Part shown: positions 57,840 through 64,000 of the stretch, in pieces
Numbering within the stretch: position 1 is the first letter of the stretch
Layout: each line of letters starts with the position of its first letter
NCBI GenBank assembly: GCA_029959295.1
Contig: JASCOH010000001.1
Span: 930,001-994,000 of the forward strand
Source of the DNA: Flavobacteriaceae bacterium PS02334
Lineage (GTDB): Bacteria > Bacteroidota > Bacteroidia > Flavobacteriales > Flavobacteriaceae
Direction of reading: 5' to 3'
Length of the DNA: 64,000 nucleotides
Made by a program: the position numbers and the translations under genes
Notes under the pieces: generated by a model
Databases searched by the model: none
What the model was told of the DNA's origin: nothing
The model's input: only the letters and a program-made list of their open reading frames with translations

Positions 57840-58217
57840 ATGTTAGACCACATTATTCTCACAGTTAGCGATTTCAAACGTTCGGTAGATTTTTATACGA
57901 AAGCCTTAGAACCGCTTGGCATTACAATGGAAATGGATTATAAAGGCCCAGAAAACCACCCTAATTTAAAAGGTTTTGGCGATGGCAACACTATCTTTTT
58001 TTGGATGAAGGAAGGAAAGGCCAATGCGAACGGAACGCATATCGGATTCGTAGCAAAAGACCACGCACAAGTGGATGCCTTCCACAAAGCGGCAGTTGCA
58101 GCCGGAGCCCAAGTTCTTGAATCTCCTAGAGTTTTTCTTGAATATTATCCTGGGTATTATGCGACATGGGTACTTGATCCTGACGGTTATGAAATTGAGC
58201 TTGTACACAAAAGCTAA
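57840..58217 (+). CDS. VOC (glyoxalase/bleomycin resistance) family protein
   Basis: 125 residues, a single VOC module of two beta-alpha-beta-beta-beta units. MLDHIILTVSDFKRSVDFYTKAL, TIFFWMKEG, HIGFVAKDHAQVDAFHKAAVAAGA and the C-terminal VLDPDGYEIELVHK contain the usual metal ligands (His4, His about 67, Glu near 120). It is probably a small metal-dependent lyase or isomerase, or a binding protein; the substrate cannot be inferred. Its product could be related to the adjacent AraC regulator. Confidence 0.9.
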   Translation: MLDHIILTVSDFKRSVDFYTKALEPLGITMEMDYKGPENHPNLKGFGDGNTIFFWMKEGKANANGTHIGFVAKDHAQVDAFHKAAVAAGAQVLESPRVFLEYYPGYYATWVLDPDGYEIELVHKS

Positions 58218-58249
58218 AGACAGAATTTAATTCTAGCATAAAATTATAG

Positions 58250-58282
58250 AGAGAGGTGTTTTATATTTGCGCCTCTCTTTTT
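58250..58282 (+). terminator. Intrinsic terminator of the VOC gene, overlapping the next promoter
   Basis: A 9-bp stem (AGAGAGGTG with CGCCTCTCT, one G-T pair) with an 11-base loop, followed by a T-tract. The loop contains the -7 box of the following gene. Confidence 0.75.
58262..58269 (+). promoter_or_regulatory. -7 box of the AraC regulator gene
   Basis: TATATTTG in the loop of the terminator hairpin, 31 bases before the ATG at 58301. Its position argues against the upstream GTG (58256) as start. Confidence 0.5.
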
Positions 58283-58300
58283 ATTCGTAAATTTGTGATC

Positions 58301-59110
58301 ATGGGACAGCAACAAAGCGAATATGCAGAAATTCTATTGTCGTGCATTGAAGAAAAATACTTCAAGAATGAAATTGCTTTAGAGCACCATTCTTTTGCAA
58401 GGATCATTTCGGGCGAAATGAAAGTGATACAGGCGGATAAGACCTATACTTTTGGTCCCGGACAGACCTTGCTTTTCCCCCGAAACCAACTTTCTACACT
58501 GATTAAAAATCCAAAACACGGACTGCCGTACAAAGCGATGGTAATCTTTTTTACGCCAAAAAGATTAAAAGATTTTTATACCAAAAATCCTATTCAATTT
58601 ACATCGCCACATCTGCATAAGATCAAGACCTTTGAAAGCCATCCCCTTTTGGAAAGCTTTTTTGCTTCTTTGATTCCTTATTTTGATTTAGAAAGTGATC
58701 TGCCTGAAAAAATTGTTTCCATAAAAATAGAAGAAGCGCTGACCATACTTCGCAGCATCGATGCCACGGCAGATAACATCTTAGCTGATTTTTCACAGCC
58801 TGATAAAATCAATCTTGCCCAGTTCATGGAGAAGAATTATATGTTCAATTTGACAATCGAAAGGTTCAGCTACCTGACCGGAAGAAGCCTCACTACTTTT
58901 AAGCGTGATTTCAAAAAAGAATTCAACAATACGCCTCAAAAGTGGATTATCCAAAAAAGACTAGAACTTGCCCATTATCAACTGTCTGAAAAGAAGCAAA
59001 AACCGATTGATGTGTATCTTGAAACTGGTTTTGAAAATCTTTCGCATTTTTCTTTTGCGTTCAAAAAGCATTTTGGATATTCGCCTACGGAGCTGACGTG
59101 CAATCGATAA
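58301..59110 (+). CDS. AraC family transcriptional regulator
   Basis: 269 residues from MGQQQSEYAEILLSCIEEK. The N-terminal half is a cupin-like sensor (ISGEMKVIQADKTYTFGPGQTLLFPRNQLSTL). The C-terminal half has two helix-turn-helix motifs: LTIERFSYLTGRSLTTFKRDFK and PIDVYLETGFENLSHFSFAFKKHFGYSP. A small effector is probably bound by the cupin. The upstream VOC gene and its dyad-bearing promoter are the nearest candidate targets, although AraC sites are usually direct repeats. Confidence 0.92.
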   Translation: MGQQQSEYAEILLSCIEEKYFKNEIALEHHSFARIISGEMKVIQADKTYTFGPGQTLLFPRNQLSTLIKNPKHGLPYKAMVIFFTPKRLKDFYTKNPIQFTSPHLHKIKTFESHPLLESFFASLIPYFDLESDLPEKIVSIKIEEALTILRSIDATADNILADFSQPDKINLAQFMEKNYMFNLTIERFSYLTGRSLTTFKRDFKKEFNNTPQKWIIQKRLELAHYQLSEKKQKPIDVYLETGFENLSHFSFAFKKHFGYSPTELTCNR

Positions 59111-59141
59111 AATTTTCCTTAAATTCATACGATAAACAACA

Positions 59142-59732
59142 ATGCTAACCGAAAACCTCCTAAAACAAGTCGCTTTCATCAAAGAAATCGACAAGCTGAA
59201 ATACATCCAGCGCAAGACCAAGCTTTTCAACAGCGACCGCCACGAAAATGACGCCGAACACAGCTGGCATCTGGCCATGATGGCAATTGTTTTAGCCGAG
59301 CATTCAGACAAGCCAATAGACGTGCTGAAAGTTTTGAAAATGGTTTTGATCCACGACATTGTGGAGATTGATGCGGGCGATATTTTTATTTATGATACGG
59401 TAAAAAACCATTCCAACACCGACGAGGAACTGCTTGCCGCACAAAGAATCTTCGGGCTCTTGCCTGCAGCACAAGCTGAAGAATTTATAGCCATCTGGAA
59501 AGAATTCGAAGACGGAATAACCGACGAAGCCAAGTTTGCCAAAACAATGGACCGATTCGAACCCCTACTCCAAAACACTTCAAACAACGGCGGAACTTGG
59601 AAGGAATTTGACGTGCCGTATCAGAAAGTTTATGACAAGAAAGTAGCGATCAAAGACGGTTCATCCACCATCTGGAATTACGCCGAAAATTTAATTAATG
59701 AAAGCGTGGAAAAAGGAATTTTAAAGAAGTAA
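59142..59732 (+). CDS. HD-domain hydrolase (HDDC2/YfbR-like)
   Basis: 196 residues. HENDAEHSWHLAMMAIVLAEH, LKMVLIHDIVEIDAGD, YDTVKNHSNTDEELLAAQ and AKFAKTMDRFEPLLQN carry the metal-binding His/Asp set of the HD_3 group. Relatives (HDDC2, YfbR) are 5'-deoxynucleotidases. A nucleotide phosphatase role is likely but the substrate is not fixed. It ends only 6 bases from the convergent NYN gene, with no terminator between them. Confidence 0.85.
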   Translation: MLTENLLKQVAFIKEIDKLKYIQRKTKLFNSDRHENDAEHSWHLAMMAIVLAEHSDKPIDVLKVLKMVLIHDIVEIDAGDIFIYDTVKNHSNTDEELLAAQRIFGLLPAAQAEEFIAIWKEFEDGITDEAKFAKTMDRFEPLLQNTSNNGGTWKEFDVPYQKVYDKKVAIKDGSSTIWNYAENLINESVEKGILKK

Positions 59733-59738
59733 CTTAAA

Positions 59739-60545
59739 TCAGCTGAATCTTAGCCTGACATAAACATGCTTTATTCCCTTTTTATCAGATTCCTTTTCGT
59801 CGATTTCTAAAATATCGGTAAGCGATTTCAGCATGGGCGTAAGCTTTGCAAAACCATAATTTCTGGAATCAAATTCAGGCTTTTTCCTGACCACAAGATT
59901 TCCAACATCGCCCAAAAATGCCCATCCGTCGTCGTCGGCGATATCTTCAATGGTCGATTCGATGAGTTGTATAATATCTTCATCGATTTTATTAAGCGGT
60001 TTTTGAGTAGCTTTTTCAGCAATTTTAGCGACTTCTTTTTCAACCACTTTTTTAATTTCAGAAGCAGCAACGGTGCTTTTAATTGTCTTTTTCTTGATGG
60101 CTCCGTCTAAAACTTCAATGAAAATAAACCGGTCGCAAGCGCTTATGAAGGGTTTAGGCGTTTTCTGTTCCCCGATTCCAATGACTTTCATGCCCGATTC
60201 CCGCAGTCGAATTGCCAAGCGCGTAAAATCACTGTCGCTTGAAACAATGCAGAAACCGTCTAATTTGCCTGAATACAACAAATCCATCGCATCAATAATC
60301 AAGGCAGAATCAGAAGAATTTTTTCCAGAAGTATAGCTGTACTGCTGAATCGGCGTGATGGCGTGTTCCAGCAAAACGCTTTTCCATCCGTTGGCATTTG
60401 GACGCGTCCAGTCGGCATAAATTCGTTTGGTTGTCGGCGTTCCAAATTTGGTAATTTCTTCCATCATGCCTTTCACATTGCTGTAAGGCACATTGTCGGC
60501 ATCAATCAATACCGCAAGTTTTAATTCTTTTACGTTTTGAGACAT
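59739..60545 (-). CDS. NYN-domain RNase-like protein with C-terminal LOTUS/OST-HTH domain
   Basis: 268 residues. The NYN (PIN-like) nuclease fold: LAVLIDADNVPYSNVKGMM, IYADWTRPNANGWKSVLLE, SGKNSSDSALIIDAMDLLY and FCIVSSDSDFTRLAIRLRESG hold the acidic metal site. A basic linker is followed by an OST-HTH/LOTUS domain (DDDGWAFLGDVGNLVVRKKP, NYGFAKLTPMLKSL) that binds RNA. It is likely a ribonuclease or RNA-quality factor, but activity has not been shown for this group as far as can be told from sequence. Confidence 0.88.
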   Translation of the reverse strand: MSQNVKELKLAVLIDADNVPYSNVKGMMEEITKFGTPTTKRIYADWTRPNANGWKSVLLEHAITPIQQYSYTSGKNSSDSALIIDAMDLLYSGKLDGFCIVSSDSDFTRLAIRLRESGMKVIGIGEQKTPKPFISACDRFIFIEVLDGAIKKKTIKSTVAASEIKKVVEKEVAKIAEKATQKPLNKIDEDIIQLIESTIEDIADDDGWAFLGDVGNLVVRKKPEFDSRNYGFAKLTPMLKSLTDILEIDEKESDKKGIKHVYVRLRFS

Positions 60546-60624
60546 TTTAGAAATTTAAGTTCTTTAAAAGTAGTAAAAATATCGCCACTAGAAAATTTCG
60601 TTTTTAAAAACTAATCACAAACAA

Positions 60625-60650
60625 AAAAGACGCTTGTTACAGCGTCTTTT
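60625..60650 (-). terminator. Intrinsic terminator of carA
   Basis: AAAAGACGC pairs perfectly with GCGTCTTTT around an 8-base loop, 4 bases after the carA stop. Confidence 0.9.
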
Positions 60651-60653
60651 CAA

Positions 60654-61766
60654 TTAAGCCTTAACAGCTTTATTTATATTCTCAATAAAAATATCAAACA
60701 GATAAGAAGAGTCATGCGGACCAGGACTCGCTTCTGGATGGTATTGCACTGAGAAACAGTTTTTGTTTTTCATTCGCATTCCGGCAACGGTTCCGTCATT
60801 GATGTGCGTGTGTGTGATTTCTAAATCAGGATGTTTTTCTAGTTCTTCGCGATTGACTGCAAATCCGTGGTTTTGAGAAGTAATCTCTCCTTTTCCAGTG
60901 ATTTCATTTTTCACCGGATGATTGATCCCTCTGTGTCCGTTGAACATTTTGTAAGTGGAAATTCCGTTTGCCAAAGCCAATACTTGGTGGCCAAGACAGA
61001 TTCCGAAAACAGGTTCGTCATTCTCCAAGATTTTCTTGGCAATCTCAATAGCGCCAAAAAGCGGATCAGGATCTCCAGGACCATTTGAAAGGAAAAATCC
61101 GTCTGGATTAAACGCTTTCATTTCTTCGTAAGTCGTATCGAAAGGAAAAACTTTGATGTAGCAGTCTCTCTTTGCTAGGTTTCTCAAGATGTTTTTCTTG
61201 ATCCCTAAATCCAAAGCTGCGATTTTATATTGAGCGGTTTCTTCTCCGATAAAATAAGGCTCTTTTGTAGAAACTTTTGAAGCCAGTTCCAAACCTTTCA
61301 TATCTGGAACTTCAGCAAGCAATGCTTTTAATTCTTCTACTGATTTTCCATCTGTAGAAATTACCGCATTCATCGCTCCATTATCGCGGATATAGCTTAC
61401 CAAAGCTCTGGTGTCTACATCAGAAATGCAGATCAGGTTTTGTTTCTTGAAATAATCTTCCAAGTTTTCTGAAGAGTTCACACGGGAATGATTGAAAGAA
61501 AAGTTTTTGCAAACCAATCCAGAAATCATGATTTTGTCTGCTTCAATGTCTTCTTCATTTACGCCGTAGTTTCCGATGTGGGCGTTTGTTGCGACCATGA
61601 TCTGGCCGAAATAAGAAGGATCTGTGAAGATTTCTTGGTAGCCGGTCATTCCTGTATTAAAACATACTTCTCCAAAAGTAGTGCCGCTGATTCCCATTGA
61701 TTTTCCGTGGAAAATGGTTCCGTCGCTTAAGAGCAGGATGGCGCTTTGTCGTGTTGTGTATTTCAT
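60654..61766 (-). CDS. carA: Carbamoyl-phosphate synthase small (glutaminase) subunit
   Basis: 370 residues. The N-terminal CPSase small-chain domain (FGEVCFNTGMTGYQEIFTDPSY) is followed by a class I amidotransferase with Cys257 in GICLGHQVLALA and His343/Glu345 in YHPEASPGPHDS. It supplies ammonia from glutamine to CarB for arginine and pyrimidine synthesis. carB is not adjacent in the window. A 79-base leader holds a short overlapping ORF, and a -7 box is at 61851. Confidence 0.97.
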   Translation of the reverse strand: MKYTTRQSAILLLSDGTIFHGKSMGISGTTFGEVCFNTGMTGYQEIFTDPSYFGQIMVATNAHIGNYGVNEEDIEADKIMISGLVCKNFSFNHSRVNSSENLEDYFKKQNLICISDVDTRALVSYIRDNGAMNAVISTDGKSVEELKALLAEVPDMKGLELASKVSTKEPYFIGEETAQYKIAALDLGIKKNILRNLAKRDCYIKVFPFDTTYEEMKAFNPDGFFLSNGPGDPDPLFGAIEIAKKILENDEPVFGICLGHQVLALANGISTYKMFNGHRGINHPVKNEITGKGEITSQNHGFAVNREELEKHPDLEITHTHINDGTVAGMRMKNKNCFSVQYHPEASPGPHDSSYLFDIFIENINKAVKA

Positions 61767-61822
61767 TCGTCGTAGTTATTTTTTTTTATTTGACTCATGG
61801 AACTCGCTAAGCTTCGTTTCAT
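61763..61822 (-). CDS. Possible 19-codon leader ORF upstream of carA
   Basis: ATG at 61820-61822 gives MKRSLASSMSQIKKNNYDE, with its TGA overlapping the carA ATG as ATGA. It lies downstream of the carA -7 box, so it would be in the carA mRNA. It may be a leader peptide coupled to carA translation, or it may be chance. No ribosome-binding evidence. Confidence 0.25.
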   Translation of the reverse strand: MKRSLASSMSQIKKNNYDE

Positions 61823-61850
61823 TTGTAGTTGTTGTGTGTAGTTGCGGGTG

Positions 61851-61858
61851 CAAATTTA
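61851..61858 (-). promoter_or_regulatory. -7 box of carA
   Basis: TAAATTTG on the minus strand, about 85 bases before the ATG; no -33 TTG. Confidence 0.45.
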
Positions 61859-61899
61859 ATTCAATTTATGGGTATTTGAAAATTTATTTGTTCTGCTTG

Positions 61900-62300
61900 T
61901 ATGTTTTGGAATGCGGATTTTGGCGGATGGCGCTGATTAACGCGGATTTTTCAAAAATTGTGCTTATAATCTTCTTGTGACCGTGCGGACAAAGGACGAA
62001 TCTGCGATGTCTTTAGCTTTTAAAAACGTTCCCTCGACTGCGCTCGGGATGACACTGAAGATATTGCTTACCGACAAAGGTTGGGACTGGCGTTTGCAAA
62101 AATGCCAAGCGTTTCTCTCATAGCCCCGATGGTGCCTTTGTTTGAGCTCTTAAACCTGCGACCGAGCAGGTTTAAAGCGAGTGGCTCCAGCGGAAATTGC
62201 CTTTGCTGGAAATGCCTTGTGTTTCGCTTCTGAAAACGTTCCCTCGACTGTGCTTGACAAACTTTATGTGATTGCTTCGTTCCTCGCAATGACGCAAAAA
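61900..62300. repeat. Non-coding repeat-rich intergenic region
   Basis: Part of the 590-bp gap between carA and rplQ. It contains an 18-base exact direct repeat at 62023-62040 and 62233-62250, a GCGGATTTT pair (61914-61922 and 61942-61950), and a perfect 9-bp hairpin at 62151-62159/62166-62174 with loop GACCGA. No convincing gene. Such CTCGACTGCGCTCGGGA-like and GATTAACGCGGATT-like segments recur between genes in Bacteroidota genomes and may be remnants of dispersed repeats. Confidence 0.6.
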
Positions 62301-62302
62301 AA

Positions 62303-62329
62303 AAGGATAAACTATAATAGCTTATCCTT
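62303..62329 (-). terminator. Intrinsic terminator of the rpsD-rpoA-rplQ operon
   Basis: AAGGATAA and TTATCCTT pair perfectly around an 11-base loop. On the minus strand a run of T follows. It ends the ribosomal operon 27 bases after rplQ. Confidence 0.88.
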
Positions 62330-62356
62330 GATTTTTTTATGAAATGAATTTCTTCA

Positions 62357-62866
62357 TTATTCTGCAGCGTCTGTAGAAGTTTCTTCAGTAGATTTTGCTG
62401 GTGCTTCTGCTTTTGGAGCTTCTTCAACAACTGTTTCTTCTTTTTTAGCTTTTCCACCACGACGGCTTTTTGCTTTTTTAACTTCTTTTTTACCACCGTT
62501 GTAAAGTTCGTTGAAATCTACTAGTTCGATCATCGCCATGTCAGCGTTATCTCCTAGACGATTTCCAAGCTTGATGATACGTGTGTATCCACCTGGACGA
62601 TCTCCTACTTTTGCAGCTACGTCTCTGAACAAGTCAGTTACCGCATATTTGCTTCTTAGGTAAGCGAAAACAACACGTCTGTTGTGCGTTGTATCATCCT
62701 TTGATTTTGTGATCAATGGCTCAACGAATTGTTTAAGCGCTTTTGCTTTAGCGACAGTTGTGTTAATACGTTTGTGCTCGATAAGAGAACAAGCCATATT
62801 AGCTAACATTGCCTTTCTGTGCGATGTTTGTCTGCTTAAGTGATTGAATTTTTTTCCGTGTCTCAT
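62357..62866 (-). CDS. rplQ: 50S ribosomal protein L17
   Basis: 169 residues. The core (1-120) has [29 protein letters not shown] and [21 protein letters not shown]. An Ala/Lys/Glu-rich tail (about 128-169) extends beyond the usual L17 length, as is common in Bacteroidota. L17 binds 23S rRNA near the exit tunnel. It is the last gene of the alpha operon. Confidence 0.97.
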   Translation of the reverse strand: MRHGKKFNHLSRQTSHRKAMLANMACSLIEHKRINTTVAKAKALKQFVEPLITKSKDDTTHNRRVVFAYLRSKYAVTDLFRDVAAKVGDRPGGYTRIIKLGNRLGDNADMAMIELVDFNELYNGGKKEVKKAKSRRGGKAKKEETVVEEAPKAEAPAKSTEETSTDAAE

Positions 62867-62928
62867 GACGTGTTTTTTTTAACTTCATCTTGCTTCAATC
62901 CTCTTTGGAGAGCAAAATATGAAGTAAT

Positions 62929-63921
62929 TTATTCTTTATCTAATTTGTATTTTGCTAAGTCCATACCGAAATGCAGGTTTTTCACAGCCACAAGCTCATC
63001 AAGCTCAGTCAATGATTTTTTACCGAAATTACGGAATTTCATTAAGTCGTTTTTGTTGAAAGATACTAGATCTCCGAGTGTATCCACTTCAGCCGCTTTT
63101 AAGCAATTTAATGCTCTCACTGACAGATCCATATCAACAAGCTTAGTTTTAAGCAATTGTCTCATGTGCAATGACTCTTCGTCATATGATTCTGTCTGAG
63201 CGATTTCATCAGCTTCTAGTGTTATTCTTTCATCAGAGAACAGCATGAAATGGTGAATCAAAACTTTTGCAGCTTCAGTAAGGGCATCTTTTGGATTGAT
63301 TGATCCGTCAGTTTTGATTTCAAAAACTAATTTCTCGTAATCTGTTTTTTGCTCTACACGGAAGTTTTCAATTGCATATTTTACGTTCTTTACCGGAGTA
63401 AAGATTGAATCTGTAAAAATAGTACCGATTGCAGCATTTTGTTTTTTGTTCTCTTCTGCAGGAACGTATCCTCTACCTTTTTCAATAGTCAACTCCATGT
63501 TCAAGTTAACTTTGCTATCTAAATTGCAGATAACCAATTCTGGGTTCAATACTTGGAATCCAGAAATGAATTTTTGAAAATCTCCAGCAGTGATCTGGTC
63601 TTTACCAGAAATTGAGATGGAAACAGATTCGTTATCGATATCTTCAATCTGACGTTTGAAACGTACTTGCTTAAGATTAAGGATAATTTCTGTAACGTCT
63701 TCAACTACTCCTGAAATTGTAGAAAACTCGTGATCTACACCTTCGATACGAACAGATGTAATTGCATATCCTTCTAAAGCGGAAAGCAAGACTCTTCTAA
63801 GTGCATTACCAACAGTCAATCCATAGCCAGGTTCTAAAGGTCTGAATTCAAACTTACCTTCAAAATCGGTTGAATCGATCATGATAACTTTATCGGGCTT
63901 CTGAAAATTAAATATTGCCAT
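62929..63921 (-). CDS. rpoA: RNA polymerase alpha subunit
   Basis: 330 residues. The N-terminal domain ([25 protein letters not shown], dimerisation) and the C-terminal domain ([40 protein letters not shown]) are intact. It assembles the polymerase and contacts upstream DNA and activators. It lies between rpsD and rplQ as in other bacteria. Confidence 0.98.
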   Translation of the reverse strand: MAIFNFQKPDKVIMIDSTDFEGKFEFRPLEPGYGLTVGNALRRVLLSALEGYAITSVRIEGVDHEFSTISGVVEDVTEIILNLKQVRFKRQIEDIDNESVSISISGKDQITAGDFQKFISGFQVLNPELVICNLDSKVNLNMELTIEKGRGYVPAEENKKQNAAIGTIFTDSIFTPVKNVKYAIENFRVEQKTDYEKLVFEIKTDGSINPKDALTEAAKVLIHHFMLFSDERITLEADEIAQTESYDEESLHMRQLLKTKLVDMDLSVRALNCLKAAEVDTLGDLVSFNKNDLMKFRNFGKKSLTELDELVAVKNLHFGMDLAKYKLDKE

Positions 63922-63939
63922 ATGTTCGACTAGTGTCTA

Positions 63940-64000
63940 TTATTTGTTATACAACTCTACGATTAGCTGCTCTTTAATGTTTTCTGGAATTTGAAGTCTT
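63940..64000 (-). CDS. rpsD: 30S ribosomal protein S4, C-terminal end (partial)
   Basis: Only the last 19 codons are in the window, reading RLQIPENIKEQLIVELYNK and a TAA at 63940-63942 (an in-frame TAG follows). The ending P-E-N-I-K-E-Q-L-I-V-E-L-Y is typical of S4. The operon continues to the right. Confidence 0.9.
   Translation of the reverse strand, partial: RLQIPENIKEQLIVELYNK

Noticed and set aside
62068-62496. Lys/Leu-rich 142-codon minus-strand reading frame across the end of rplQ
   Set aside because: Its N-terminal part is an out-of-frame shadow of the Ala/Lys/Glu-rich rplQ tail, and the rest crosses the operon terminator and repeat debris.

Overview
The window looks like Flavobacterium chromosome (Bacteroidota). 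It is AT-rich, and the translations resemble flavobacterial proteins. The large secreted protein ends in a type IX secretion (Por) sorting domain. The upstream regions repeatedly carry the Bacteroidota sigma -7 box TAnnTTTG, in several cases with a TTG about 16-20 bases upstream. No rRNA, tRNA or CRISPR array was seen.

Positions 1-37,900 are one surface-polysaccharide (O-antigen/capsule) locus, almost entirely on the minus strand. Reading in the direction of transcription, it starts beside recR with a first Wza/Wzc export pair. A long run of about 26 co-directional genes follows (34.5 to 9.3 kb). This run makes UDP-uronic acids (WbpP-, Ugd- and WbpA-type enzymes) and dTDP-keto-sugars (RmlB, two FdtA-type isomerases, DegT aminotransferases, GNAT and FemAB-like acyltransferases). 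It also encodes a Wzx flippase, seven or so glycosyltransferases, an EpsG-type polymerase, a WbpV-type epimerase, and two different lipid-priming enzymes (WecA/WbpL type and PglC type) beside PglD- and PglE-like enzymes. A further promoter precedes a PglF/WbpM-type dehydratase and a second Wza/Wzc pair. A CpsB-type tyrosine phosphatase converges on that Wzc. The left edge is a separate unit with an ABC flippase, a hexapeptide acetyltransferase and a partial CMP-acylneuraminate synthetase, whose partners lie off-window. No rmlA (dTDP-glucose synthase) is visible, so the dTDP branch must draw on a gene elsewhere.

Positions 37,900-56,100 are core and surface-biology genes: recR, a sodium:solute symporter, a CoA-binding protein, a carboxypeptidase-regulatory-domain protein, MarC, two arginine-deiminase superfamily hydrolases (one CtlX-like), an FAD oxidoreductase, citrate synthase, a 1024-residue T9SS cargo, a LytTR/TPR-histidine-kinase pair, a HugZ-like flavin protein and enolase. 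Short intrinsic terminators separate many of them.

Positions 56,100-57,800 form a small accessory insertion between enolase and a VOC protein. It holds an AbiC-like membrane protein, a fossil of a REP-associated (Y1, HUH) transposase, and a striking array of 18 tandem units in strict 21-bp register. The array contains a 63-bp super-repeat present three times. This is the least conventional part of the window.

Positions 57,800-64,000 hold a VOC protein, an AraC regulator, an HD hydrolase, a NYN/LOTUS-type protein, carA and the end of the ribosomal alpha operon (rpsD partial, rpoA, rplQ). A 590-bp non-coding stretch full of repeat debris lies between carA and rplQ.
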